Shown one piece after another: positions 33,865 through 42,298 of a stretch of DNA of 64,000 bases. A program made the position numbers and the translations under genes. This DNA comes from SPDF01 sp963699825. Its GTDB lineage: Bacteria; Gemmatimonadota; Gemmatimonadetes; Gemmatimonadales; GWC2-71-9. Each line of letters starts with the position of its first letter. Position 1 is the first letter of the stretch. Below the pieces are notes generated by a model. That model searched no databases. It was given only the letters and a program-made list of their open reading frames with translations, and was not told where the DNA came from. The stretch lies in contig CAVOVI010000013.1 in the NCBI GenBank assembly GCA_963699825.1, forward strand, positions 248,001 to 312,000, given 5' to 3'.

Positions 33865-35406
33865 CTAGCGGTTCCGGCCGTATTGCTCGTGGCTGGACAC
33901 CCAGTCGGAGGACGAGATTGCGGAGGCAAGCGAGATCTCGCCGGCGAGCACGACCCCGGCGATGATCTCCGCGAGCTTGTTCACCTTTCCCTTGCCGCGG
34001 CAGCCGAGGATATCAAGGCTCTCGCCCTGTGTCGGCAGGCCGGTGCCGCCACCGTGCGTGGCGATGATCAATGATGGAATGGTGATCGACAGGTACATAT
34101 CGCGGCTCTTCGTCAACTCCGCGTAGAGGATGGCCGCGGACGATTCCGCGACATTGGCCACGTCCTGCCCTGTCGCGATGAAGAGAGCGGTAATGCCGTT
34201 GGCCGAATGCGCGCCGTTGTTGTTGGCCCCGCTGATGAATGCGCCGACGTTCGCGACGCCATGGTGGTAGACCAGGCTTTCGGGTTCGACCCGCATCTGC
34301 TGGATCAGGACGTCGCGGGGCACGGTGACCTCCGCGGTTACCCGCTTGCCCCGGGTGCGCATCACGTTGATCTGTGACGCCTTCTTGTCGGTGGCGAAGT
34401 TCGATTCCAGGTAGAAATGGACGATGCCGGCGTAGTTGTCGAGGATCCAGCTGCAGGCGGCGAAGGTGGCCCGCCCAACCATGTTCTGTCCCGCGGCGTC
34501 ACCGGTGCTGTAGTTGAAGCGGAGAAACACGAACTTGTTCGACTGGTAGGGATCCACGTATTGCAGCTTGGCCACGCTCGACGTCGCCTCGGCCTCCTCC
34601 CGGATCTTCGGCATCTGTTCTGCCACCCACTTCACGAATTCGCGTCCGGCCCTGGCGTCCTCAAAGACGAAGACAGGCGCGCGCTGCATCGCATCGCCCA
34701 CCACGGTGCACCGCGCGCCGCCGGAGAGGTTGATGACCTTGATGCCACGGTTGTAGGAGGCCACCAGGGTGCCCTCGGAGGTGGCCATCGGGACGAGGAA
34801 GTCCCCCTTCGCGTGCTCGCCGTTGATGGTGATCGGGCCCGCGAGGCCCATCGGGATCTGGGCAACGCCGATGAAGTGCTCGCAGTTCCCCTTCGTCAGG
34901 TGCGGGTCGAAGGAGTGCTTTCCGATGTGGTTGAGCTTGGCGCCGGTCTCCGTTTCGAGAAAGGCCTGGCGCGCCCCGATGGCTGCGTCGCTGTAGTCGT
35001 CCTCGGCGTCCCGGGGGATACGGACGAGGGTGTGGCTCCCTTCCTGAATCGAGTCCTCAACGTCAAAGCTCAGTTTCCCGAACGTCTTCGTCTTGACGGA
35101 GAGGGCAATGGTGTGTTTGCCTGGTCCGACGGGCTGCCGCTTCGCGACCAGGGAGAAGACCGTCCCGACCGGGAACTCGATCGGGGCGCCGCCGGCAATG
35201 GAATCGGCGGTGAGGATGCGGCCACCCGGCAGGTGAACGGCGACCTGGTCGAGCGGGACCGCGGCACCGTCGATGGAGACGGCCAGCACAGCGGTGATAT
35301 CGACGTTGCTGAGGCGGTTCTTGATGCCGAACCGGACGCCCTGCTCGACGTTTGTCAGGCTGCCGAGGGTGTAGAGCTTCTTGAGCAGGAGGGTCGGGAT
35401 GAACAT
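33865..35406 (-). CDS. Hydroxymethylglutaryl-CoA reductase, class I, with extra N-terminal domain
   Basis: 513 residues. Makes mevalonate from HMG-CoA for isoprenoids. The catalytic part begins near 155: EHFIGVAQIPMGLAGP, the Glu in PMATSEGTLVAS, the Lys in ATDKKASQINV, the Asp in GDAAGQNMV, GGGTGLPTQGESLDILG and a C-terminal SSHEQYGRNR in the place of the class I His-x3-HNR end. The first 130 residues (NVEQGVRFGIKNRLSNVDIT, then DQVAVHLPGG, and FGKLSFDVEDSIQ) form a beta-rich domain that replaces the membrane anchor of eukaryotic enzymes. I do not recognise it. ATG at 35406 begins this domain. Confidence 0.85.
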   Translation of the reverse strand: MFIPTLLLKKLYTLGSLTNVEQGVRFGIKNRLSNVDITAVLAVSIDGAAVPLDQVAVHLPGGRILTADSIAGGAPIEFPVGTVFSLVAKRQPVGPGKHTIALSVKTKTFGKLSFDVEDSIQEGSHTLVRIPRDAEDDYSDAAIGARQAFLETETGAKLNHIGKHSFDPHLTKGNCEHFIGVAQIPMGLAGPITINGEHAKGDFLVPMATSEGTLVASYNRGIKVINLSGGARCTVVGDAMQRAPVFVFEDARAGREFVKWVAEQMPKIREEAEATSSVAKLQYVDPYQSNKFVFLRFNYSTGDAAGQNMVGRATFAACSWILDNYAGIVHFYLESNFATDKKASQINVMRTRGKRVTAEVTVPRDVLIQQMRVEPESLVYHHGVANVGAFISGANNNGAHSANGITALFIATGQDVANVAESSAAILYAELTKSRDMYLSITIPSLIIATHGGGTGLPTQGESLDILGCRGKGKVNKLAEIIAGVVLAGEISLASAISSSDWVSSHEQYGRNR

Positions 35407-35553
35407 ACGGGGGGTTCTCCAGGGTCTGGGCCGTGCGTAAACGGGGCACTGAACACCCTGTATCTATCACTAATTCAACGACTTCGCCAGACGTCCCTCG
35501 CATGGGCCGGGCCGCGGGGCAGGGGGGCGGGACGGATGGCCCAACCGTGCGAA

Positions 35554-35604
35554 TGCCGCAGTGCGGCAAAAAGGGATTGACATTTTGCCGCAGTGCGGTA
35601 TATT
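35554..35604 (+). promoter_or_regulatory. phaR promoter with two palindromic operators
   Basis: TTGACA at 35577-35582 and TATATT at 35599-35604 with a 16-base spacer make the best sigma-70 promoter in the window. TGCCGCAGTGCGGCA at 35554-35568 and TGCCGCAGTGCGGTA at 35586-35600 are near-identical palindromes whose centres are 32 bases apart, three turns of the helix. The second fills the spacer. A dimer or tetramer bound to both would repress. PhaR-type regulators are known to bind TGC/GCA-type palindromes before phaR and phasin genes, so autoregulation is likely. Confidence 0.75.
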
Positions 35605-35626
35605 CCGGTCACTTCAGGAGGCGAAC

Positions 35627-36115
35627 GTGGGACGACTGGTCAAGCGCTACGGCGGTGGAAGCCGCAAACTTTACGACACCGAGGAGAGCCGGTACGTCTC
35701 GCTCGACGAAGTGGCGGAATGGGTGCGCGAGGGCCAGGAGGTGGAGGTGCTCGACAGTGGGAGTGGCGAGGATGTGACGCGGCAGGTGTTGGCGCAGATC
35801 ATCCTCGAGGGCGAAAAGCAAGGCAAGTCGCTGCTCTCCGTCGACCTCTTCCACGACGTCATCCGGCGCGGCGAAGCCGCCCTCCAGGCACGGGTGGAGC
35901 AGTTGCAGGACGGCGTCGACCGGCTGGTCAAGGCCTCGGTTGATCACCTGCCACCGGTCCGGGGCGCGCGGGACGAAATGGAGGCGCTGCGGGAGGGAAT
36001 CGCCGGGCTCGAGCAGGCGCTGCGCGACCTCGAAGCACCCGCGCCGAAGTCCACGTCGAAGTCCAGAAAGCGGAAGGCAGGGCATACCCCCCGGCGTCGC
36101 CGGGGTGAAGGATAG
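35627..36115 (+). CDS. phaR: Polyhydroxyalkanoate synthesis regulator, PhaR type
   Basis: 162 residues from a GTG with AGGAGG five bases upstream. The N-terminal PHB-accumulation DNA-binding domain is clear: RLVKRYGGGSRKLYDTEESR, then YVSLDEVAEWVREGQEVEVLD and GEDVTRQVLAQIILEGEKQ. The C-terminal half is a coiled coil (ARVEQLQDGVDRLVKASVDH) with a Lys/Arg-rich end. PhaR senses free PHA granules and represses phasin genes until polymer is present. It sits behind a strong promoter with two palindromes and directly before a phasin gene, 66 bases downstream. Confidence 0.88.
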   Translation: MGRLVKRYGGGSRKLYDTEESRYVSLDEVAEWVREGQEVEVLDSGSGEDVTRQVLAQIILEGEKQGKSLLSVDLFHDVIRRGEAALQARVEQLQDGVDRLVKASVDHLPPVRGARDEMEALREGIAGLEQALRDLEAPAPKSTSKSRKRKAGHTPRRRRGEG

Positions 36116-36181
36116 AGAAGCGGCAGGCGGAATTATTCACGAACAACGGACCGCTCTGCGGTCTGAACCCAGGAGGAAGTT

Positions 36182-36607
36182 ATGGCACGCAACAACCGCA
36201 GCAACACGGCCCTGATGGTCAAGGACAACGCGCAGCACATCTGGCTCGCCGGGCTCGGCGCGCTGGCTACGGCCGGCGAAGAGGGCAACCGGGTCTTCGA
36301 GGATCTGGTCGAAAAGGGCGCCAAGCTCGAGAAGACCGGCCGCGCACGCCTCGAGAAGGTGCTCAACAAGGCGCAGGGACGCGCCCGGTCGCTCCGCGGC
36401 GAGGCGGAAGGCGCCATCGGCCGCGTGTCGGCCCCGATCGACGCCGGTGTCGCGACGGCGCTCAACAAGCTCGGCATTCCGACGCGCAAGGAGATCCTCG
36501 CGCTGACCCGCCGGGTGGAAGAGCTGACCCGCACGGTCCAGGGCACCAAGAAGCAGCCGGCCAAGCGCCGTTCCGCCAAGAAGGCGGCCCGTCGGACGGC
36601 CAAGTAA
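36182..36607 (+). CDS. Phasin, PhaF/PhaI type with histone-like tail
   Basis: 141 residues preceded by AGGAGG. The first 105 residues are helical with heptads (IWLAGLGALATAGEEGNRVF, then EDLVEKGAKLEKTGRARLE, and LNKLGIPTRKEILALTRRVEEL), as in granule-associated PhaF/PhaI proteins. The last 30 residues are Lys/Ala/Arg rich (KKQPAKRRSAKKAARRTAK), like the DNA-binding tail of PhaF. It should coat PHA granules and tether them to the nucleoid. The patatin gene starts 11 bases after its stop. Confidence 0.85.
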   Translation: MARNNRSNTALMVKDNAQHIWLAGLGALATAGEEGNRVFEDLVEKGAKLEKTGRARLEKVLNKAQGRARSLRGEAEGAIGRVSAPIDAGVATALNKLGIPTRKEILALTRRVEELTRTVQGTKKQPAKRRSAKKAARRTAK

Positions 36608-36618
36608 GGCGTCGCGCC

Positions 36619-37875
36619 ATGCCCACCAAGGCACGGCGCAGCAGGAAACGCCGCCGGATCGGCCTCGCGCTGGCCGGCGGCGGCCCGGAGGGCGCCGTCT
36701 ACGAAATCGGCGCGCTCCGGGCGCTGGACGAGGCGCTCGACGGCCTCAACCTCCACGAGCTGGACATATATGTCGGGGTGAGCGCCGGGGCCTTCATCGC
36801 CGCGTCGCTCACCAACGACCTGACCACCGCGCAGATGGTCCGCGCCCTGGTCAAGCATGAGGCGGGGGAGCATCCCTTCGTCCCGCAGACCTTCTTCACA
36901 CCGAACTACCGCGAATGGGCCAAGCGGAGCCTCATGCTCCCCCGGCTCTTTGCCGACGCCATGCTCGAGTTCCGGCGCGGCCCCGAGGAACAGACGCTCT
37001 TTGAGTCGCTCACCAAGCTGGCGCGCGCGCTGCCGGTCGGGCTGTTCGACAATGAACCGATCCGCCGCTACCTCCATCGCTCCTTCAGCATCAAGGGTCG
37101 CTCCGACGACTTCCGGAAGCTCCGCCAGCGCCTGATCGTCGTATCGACCGACCTCGAGAGCGGCCGACCGATCCTCTTCGGCAATCCAGGATGGGACCAC
37201 GTCCCGATCTCCACTGCCGTGCAGGCGAGCACCGCGGTGCCCGGCTTCTATCCGCCGGTCAAGGTGGAGGGACGGTATTGTGTCGACGGGATCCTGCTGA
37301 AGACGCTGCACGCCTCCGTGGCGCTCAAGGATGGCGTGGATCTCCTGTTGTGCGTCAACCCGCTGGTCCCTGCGGACCTGCGGGATGCGGTGGGTTCGGG
37401 CCAGTTGAAGGAGGGGGCGCTCTTGAAGAAGGGGCTTGCCACCGTGCTGAGCCAGACGGTACGGACGCTCATCAATTCGCGGCTCGAAGTCGGCATGGCC
37501 GCCTACACGACCCGGTTCCCCGACTCGGAGGTCCTGCTCTTCCAGCCGGACCGGAACGAGTTCGACCTCTTCTTCAGCAACATCTTCAGCTTCCGCTCCC
37601 GCCGCCGGGTCTGCGAGCTCGCGTACGACGCCACACGGCGGAACCTGCGGGCACGACGCAAGACCATCGGGCCCATGTTGAAGCCCTACGGGATCACATT
37701 GCGCGAAGATGTGTTGGATGAGCCACGGGACATCTGGTCGAGCGTGGGACTGGATCAGTTCAGTTCCCGGGACCCTGTCACCAGCCAGTTCTCCACTGCA
37801 CTCGACGAACTCGAAATCGCTGTCACCAGCGAAATGCCGGTCGCGCCAGCCTCAGGCGGGCGGGCGCGGCGGTAA
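36619..37875 (+). CDS. Patatin-like phospholipase/acyl hydrolase
   Basis: 418 residues. A basic N-terminus is followed by the oxyanion motif ALAGGGPEGAVYEIG, the nucleophile elbow GVSAGAF (Ser near 54) and the Asp of the dyad in YCVDGILLK near 222. Patatins hydrolyse acyl esters of lipids; some act on PHA. It is cotranscribed with phaR and the phasin, so granule lipid or polymer is a plausible substrate, but this is inference. No PHA synthase lies in the window. Its 3' end overlaps the convergent acyltransferase gene by 24 bases. Confidence 0.85.
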   Translation: MPTKARRSRKRRRIGLALAGGGPEGAVYEIGALRALDEALDGLNLHELDIYVGVSAGAFIAASLTNDLTTAQMVRALVKHEAGEHPFVPQTFFTPNYREWAKRSLMLPRLFADAMLEFRRGPEEQTLFESLTKLARALPVGLFDNEPIRRYLHRSFSIKGRSDDFRKLRQRLIVVSTDLESGRPILFGNPGWDHVPISTAVQASTAVPGFYPPVKVEGRYCVDGILLKTLHASVALKDGVDLLLCVNPLVPADLRDAVGSGQLKEGALLKKGLATVLSQTVRTLINSRLEVGMAAYTTRFPDSEVLLFQPDRNEFDLFFSNIFSFRSRRRVCELAYDATRRNLRARRKTIGPMLKPYGITLREDVLDEPRDIWSSVGLDQFSSRDPVTSQFSTALDELEIAVTSEMPVAPASGGRARR

Positions 37876-39051
37876 TGGCCGGTCCGAGAGCCGCCACATG
37901 AACGCCCCCTGGAGTTCCGCCCGTTTCGCCCGCGGAATGCCGCGATAGCCGTACGGGGGCCGCCGGAACATCCGGGTCAGCGTCAGGAATGGCCACCCGA
38001 ACGGCAGATAGAATCCGATCAGGTCCCAGTCGCGCAGAATCCGGTGGAGGGCGTTTCGTGCCGGCGGCCGGTGCAGGTCGCGAGATCGCCGCAGGAACGA
38101 AATGGGCCAGCCGGTCGGCAGGACCCACCGCAGTTTCCCCCATCCCTGCTTGAGCGCCTCCCAGAGCGTCGGTGCGTCATAGGGCCGTCGGCCATGGATC
38201 TTGACCAGGTCGTCGAGCTGCTCCTGCATCTCCTGCCGCACCCGCTCCGCCGTCCGCTGAAGCGTGCGGCGGTCCGGCTCGTCGAGGCTCGTCATTCCGG
38301 CCTGTCGGAGATACTCTCGCATGTCGAGCGGCTTGCCGAGCACGAAGATGGTCCGCGCCGGAAAGGCGAGATACCAGATCCACGGGAAGATGATCGCCAG
38401 GATGCCGGCCGGGAGGGGAAGGAAGGGGACGCCGAAGAACCGCTGCATCAGCCGGTCCAGCGGGGGAAAGACGTAGCCGAAGGGGTTGATCCACTCCGCG
38501 TTGATCATGTAGACCGGCACGACCGGCGCCTGGTGCCTGGCGGAGAGGAGTACGAAGCTGGTGCTGAACCGCTGCAGCTGGTACCGGCGGTTGAAGCCCT
38601 TGCCGATCCCCGGCACCCCTTCGGGGAAGTAGAGAATGCGGTCGCCGCGGGCCAGCAGGCGGTCGAAGTTGTCAAACAGCATGTCCACGCCGCCGCCGCG
38701 GCGCCAGAAATCGTCCAGCCCGAACGGCCGCATCCACCAGGTGTACGAAAGCTCCTTCTCATACACGGCGCGCAGTTTCCGGCTCGTCTCGTAGCCGTCC
38801 TCCCGCCAAAGCGTCGCGTCCAGGATGATGGCGTCGTACGGGAAGGCGTTGCCGCTGTGATTGGCGGCGAGCACCACCGGTCCTTCGTCGGGGAGATTCT
38901 CCCGTCCGAAGATGGCGGGCCGGAAGTAGTGATCCAGCATCGGGCCGAGCACGTCGTCCATCATCATCCGGCTGAACTCTGGCTCGAACGGCTCCCACGT
39001 TTCCGGGGGCTCCATCGGCGGCTCGGCGGGTGACGGCACGGGTCGGCGCAT
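37852..39051 (-). CDS. PlsC-like acyltransferase
   Basis: 399 residues. Acyltransferase blocks are present in altered form: NHSGNAFPYDA in place of NHxxxxD (two extra residues between His and Asp), RGDRILYFPEGVPG (FPEG block) and APVVPVYMINAEWINPF. The hydrophobic segment PAGILAIIFPWIWYLAF is probably membrane-embedded. It probably acylates a glycerol-phosphate or related lipid. It starts four bases after the UbiB-like gene, so the two form an operon with a shared membrane role. Confidence 0.78.
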   Translation of the reverse strand: MRRPVPSPAEPPMEPPETWEPFEPEFSRMMMDDVLGPMLDHYFRPAIFGRENLPDEGPVVLAANHSGNAFPYDAIILDATLWREDGYETSRKLRAVYEKELSYTWWMRPFGLDDFWRRGGGVDMLFDNFDRLLARGDRILYFPEGVPGIGKGFNRRYQLQRFSTSFVLLSARHQAPVVPVYMINAEWINPFGYVFPPLDRLMQRFFGVPFLPLPAGILAIIFPWIWYLAFPARTIFVLGKPLDMREYLRQAGMTSLDEPDRRTLQRTAERVRQEMQEQLDDLVKIHGRRPYDAPTLWEALKQGWGKLRWVLPTGWPISFLRRSRDLHRPPARNALHRILRDWDLIGFYLPFGWPFLTLTRMFRRPPYGYRGIPRAKRAELQGAFMWRLSDRPLPPRPPA

Positions 39052-39055
39052 CGCT

Positions 39056-40738
39056 TCAGCCCCCCTTGCGGACCGCGAGGACAAACGCGATCACGAAGAA
39101 AGGCACGTAGAGCATCCAGGCCTGCGGGCCGACGAATCCGAGGATGATCGCACCGGCCACGAGCGAGAAACCGGCGATCAGGGTGCCGCGCAGCCCGGCG
39201 AATGGGTTCTCGCTGCTCCGTTTGGCCGTCTTCTCCATGACGCGCAGCCCCTCGGTGATGAGCAGCGGCATCTTGACCAGCGCATCCACCAGGTCAGGTG
39301 CGCCCCGGAGCCCCTCCTGCGCCAGCCGCACGGGGCTGAACTGCTGGATGAACACGCGCCGGACGTGCCGCTTGGACACCTCCGCCACATCGAACCCCGG
39401 CAGCAGCATCTGGCCCACCCCCTCGAAGGTGACCAGCGCCTTGACCATCAGTACCATCTCCACCGGAAAGAACATCCGGTACTCCGCGCCCCGGCTGACC
39501 GATTCGAGGATCAGCTGACCCAGCGAGAAGCTGTCGAAATTGGAATTCCGGCGCCACCGCGTGGAAATCTCCGCCACATCCCGGCGGAACCCGGCGGGAT
39601 CGCCCCCGCGCCCCGGCTCCGCGGCGGCAGAGAGGTACCGCGCCGCATTCTCCGCGTCGCCCATGACAAGCGCATAGTAGTAATAAAGGAGGGTGCGGCG
39701 GAGTTCGTCGTGCATCCGCCCCACCATTCCGAGGTCGATGAATCCCGCCTTCGGGCCCGGCAGGACGATCAGGTTTCCCGGATGGAGGTCGGCGTGGAAG
39801 AAGCCGTCCTTGTAGATCATCCGAATGATCGCCTCGGCGCCGAGATCGACCAGGCGCTCCCGGTCCTCGAGCGACATCGCCTGCACCTTCCGCGAATCGG
39901 GTCGGCTCCCGTCGAAGAACTCCATCGTCAGCACGCGTTCGCCGCTGAATTCCCGGTAGATCTTCGGGAAGACGATGTCGCGTTCATCGGAGAAGTTGGC
40001 GGCGAAGGTCTCGGCGTTGTCGGCTTCCCGTCGCAAGTCCACTTCCCGGAGCGTGTACTCCGAGAACTCCCGGATGATGCGCTTCGGGCCGTACTGGGGG
40101 AAGACCAGTTCCAGCATCCATCCTGCAATGCCCAGCAGCTTGGCGTCACGCCGCAGGATGGCCGGGATGCCGGGCTTGACGACCTTGATGATGACCGGGT
40201 CGCCGTCTCGCGTGGTCGCGCGGTGCACCTGGCCGATCGACGCCGACCCAAGCGGGACCTCGTCAATGCTCAGGAACATCTCGTCCAGTGGCCGACCGAG
40301 GCCGCGCACGATGAGCTCGCAGAAGACCGGGTACGGGACCGCCGGGAGGGTGGCGAGCAGATGCTTCAGCTCTTCGGTGATCGATTTCGGGAGGATGTCC
40401 TCGCGCAGGCTGAGGATCTGGCCGAGCTTGATGTACGTCGGGCCGAGCATTTCCAGCCGCCGGCGCAACTGCACCGGAAACGGCAGGTCACGCAGGTTGC
40501 GGTCGAGGAAGGGGCGGGTGAAGAGGTTCAGCAGTCGGGCCAGGAAGAACCCGAGGCCCCGTCCGCGCGGCGTCCCCCGTCGTTCATCCACGTCTACAGC
40601 CAGGGCGCCGAAGACCAGCCCAAAGAGGTGGCGCTCGGTCGTCAGGAAACGCCGGAGGAGACTCTGCCTGGGCAGAGTCTGGTACACCTCGAAGGAGGCG
40701 ACGGTGCGGGGCTCGTCGGCAACAGTGGAAGGGGACAT
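39056..40738 (-). CDS. UbiB/AarF/ABC1-family atypical kinase
   Basis: 560 residues. The ABC1 signature TYIKLGQILSLREDILP (KxGQ), the loop PLGSASIGQVHRA, the ATP Lys in IIKVVKPG, ADLHPGNL (catalytic) and FIDLGMVGR (metal Asp) are present, with two C-terminal membrane helices (TLIAGFSLVAGAIILGFVG and WMLYVPFFVIAFVLAV). UbiB proteins support quinone synthesis and lipid handling at the membrane with ATPase rather than protein kinase activity. It is upstream of the PlsC-like gene. Confidence 0.93.
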   Translation of the reverse strand: MSPSTVADEPRTVASFEVYQTLPRQSLLRRFLTTERHLFGLVFGALAVDVDERRGTPRGRGLGFFLARLLNLFTRPFLDRNLRDLPFPVQLRRRLEMLGPTYIKLGQILSLREDILPKSITEELKHLLATLPAVPYPVFCELIVRGLGRPLDEMFLSIDEVPLGSASIGQVHRATTRDGDPVIIKVVKPGIPAILRRDAKLLGIAGWMLELVFPQYGPKRIIREFSEYTLREVDLRREADNAETFAANFSDERDIVFPKIYREFSGERVLTMEFFDGSRPDSRKVQAMSLEDRERLVDLGAEAIIRMIYKDGFFHADLHPGNLIVLPGPKAGFIDLGMVGRMHDELRRTLLYYYYALVMGDAENAARYLSAAAEPGRGGDPAGFRRDVAEISTRWRRNSNFDSFSLGQLILESVSRGAEYRMFFPVEMVLMVKALVTFEGVGQMLLPGFDVAEVSKRHVRRVFIQQFSPVRLAQEGLRGAPDLVDALVKMPLLITEGLRVMEKTAKRSSENPFAGLRGTLIAGFSLVAGAIILGFVGPQAWMLYVPFFVIAFVLAVRKGG

Positions 40739-40771
40739 CAGGCTCTAATAACCCGCTTCACGAGGGGGAGG

Positions 40772-42298
40772 TCAAGAGGCACGTGGCTCCGGCAACTCCC
40801 GGGCGTACGCGGGAAACCGGGACCGCATCTCCCGTCCAAGGAGGCCGCCATGCCCCAGTGACGCGATCGACTCCGGGGTGAGCGCCTCACCGGTCATCAG
40901 GCGCGGGAGCAGGAGATCGGCGGCTGTCGCCATCCCGAAGGCCCCACAGCGGGGCAGCCCGAGCAACTGGGTCGCTCCGATACGACCCAACCAGAGCATG
41001 GAGCCCGGGTGGGCCGGGACGCCGCGGCGGAAGACCGCCCCACCGAGCGCCTCAATCGCCGCAAAGAGCGGCGCAAGGGGATCACCCGCCGAGACCCCGC
41101 CGATCAGGACCAGGCCCACGTGCTGCCGGACCGCAAACTCCTCAAGGACATCGCGAGATCTGTTCAGGGCCGCGGTGGGCTCCGCGGTGCGGATCTCTTC
41201 GACACCGAGAAAGCTCCCGCCCAGCGATTCCGCCCGCAATCGCGAGGCGGCCACAAACAGGTCCAGTGCACCAGGCGAGAGTGATTCCGCAACGATCCCG
41301 GCGACGGTCACGCCCGCATAGGGTCGAATGGACAGCAGGGGCCCATGTTCGGTGGCCAGCCGCACACCTTCGGCAACAGCCGCTCGTTCAACGACGTGCG
41401 GGGCGGTCTTGACGCTCCCTACCACCTCGCCTGACTCGACCGGCTGGTGATTCCAGCGAGTGAACAGCTCGAGGGGGTCGATGGCGTTGATGCGTTCAAG
41501 CCCGTCGAGCGCAATCGTCAGGACACCCCGATGAGTGGCGACCAGGTCGATCCGGCCCTGGTGCACCGGCCCGGCGGCAATGCCCGGCCCGGCGGCCGAG
41601 GTGGCGAGCAGGGTTGCCGCCTCCACCTCATGCAGCTCGTGCGCACCGACCCAGGCCAGCCGCAGATGTCCTGCAAGTCCACCGGCCGCGGCCTCGTGCA
41701 GTGCAGCGGCCTCCTCATCGCTGAGGCGATGGCCCTTGGTCCATGTCCGTCCGCCAACCTCGCAACTGGCAAGGAGGACCGCGCCCGAGATCGTGTCCGG
41801 GGAAAGCCCGCGCAGCGCTTCCGCGTCGAGAAGGTACGCGCCGCTGCGCGGGGCAGCCGCAATCTGGTTGGCGACATTCGTCCAGAACTTCTCGGTGAAC
41901 TGCCGCAGCACATCCTCGACCATCCCCCGCCCGAACCCGGCCAGCATGCCATGGACCCCGGTCACGGAGCTCCAGGTGAGGCGCGTGCGTTGATCGTCGA
42001 CCGACTGGAGACGCACGAGGGTGTCGACATCGAGGGTTGAGCCGGGGGCGGTCCCGGTGGCCCGCAGTCGGAGGCTCTCCGGATGTTGGAGATCGTGCAG
42101 TTCCGCTTCGAGAACGATGCGGACCCGTACCAGACCGGACCCGACACCGCACGTGACCGAATACCTCCCAGGTCCACGTACCTCAAACGATTCGGTGCCT
42201 GGAGTGCACGCGGCCAGCAGATCGCCATCCTGCAGATGCCGCCAGACGGCCTCGCGCGGGGAGGCCAGCTCGGGCGAGCCGCCGAACTCGAAAATCAT
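40772..42298 (-). CDS. CoxG-like SRPBCC domain fused to MoeA-like molybdopterin-binding domain
   Basis: 508 residues. Residues 1-150 are a CoxG/SRPBCC domain (EAVWRHLQDGDLLAACTPG, then GRGMVEDVLRQFTEKFW). CoxG helps mature or anchor CO-dehydrogenase-type enzymes. After this comes a MoeA-like part that ends in a MoaB/Mog-type fold (LVLIGGVSAGDPLAPLFAAI, then GVPAHPGSMLWLGR, LLGLPRCGAFG), the part that binds molybdopterin. The joining of the two maturation steps in one chain is unusual. It overlaps the MocA-like gene by four bases. Together with XdhC this is a set for Mo-hydroxylase cofactor insertion. Confidence 0.75.
   Translation of the reverse strand: MIFEFGGSPELASPREAVWRHLQDGDLLAACTPGTESFEVRGPGRYSVTCGVGSGLVRVRIVLEAELHDLQHPESLRLRATGTAPGSTLDVDTLVRLQSVDDQRTRLTWSSVTGVHGMLAGFGRGMVEDVLRQFTEKFWTNVANQIAAAPRSGAYLLDAEALRGLSPDTISGAVLLASCEVGGRTWTKGHRLSDEEAAALHEAAAGGLAGHLRLAWVGAHELHEVEAATLLATSAAGPGIAAGPVHQGRIDLVATHRGVLTIALDGLERINAIDPLELFTRWNHQPVESGEVVGSVKTAPHVVERAAVAEGVRLATEHGPLLSIRPYAGVTVAGIVAESLSPGALDLFVAASRLRAESLGGSFLGVEEIRTAEPTAALNRSRDVLEEFAVRQHVGLVLIGGVSAGDPLAPLFAAIEALGGAVFRRGVPAHPGSMLWLGRIGATQLLGLPRCGAFGMATAADLLLPRLMTGEALTPESIASLGHGGLLGREMRSRFPAYARELPEPRAS

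Noticed and set aside
39365..40861. 498-codon plus-strand frame opposite the UbiB-like gene
   Set aside because: Shadow of the UbiB coding strand; composition is charged and without motifs, and the minus-strand protein is complete.
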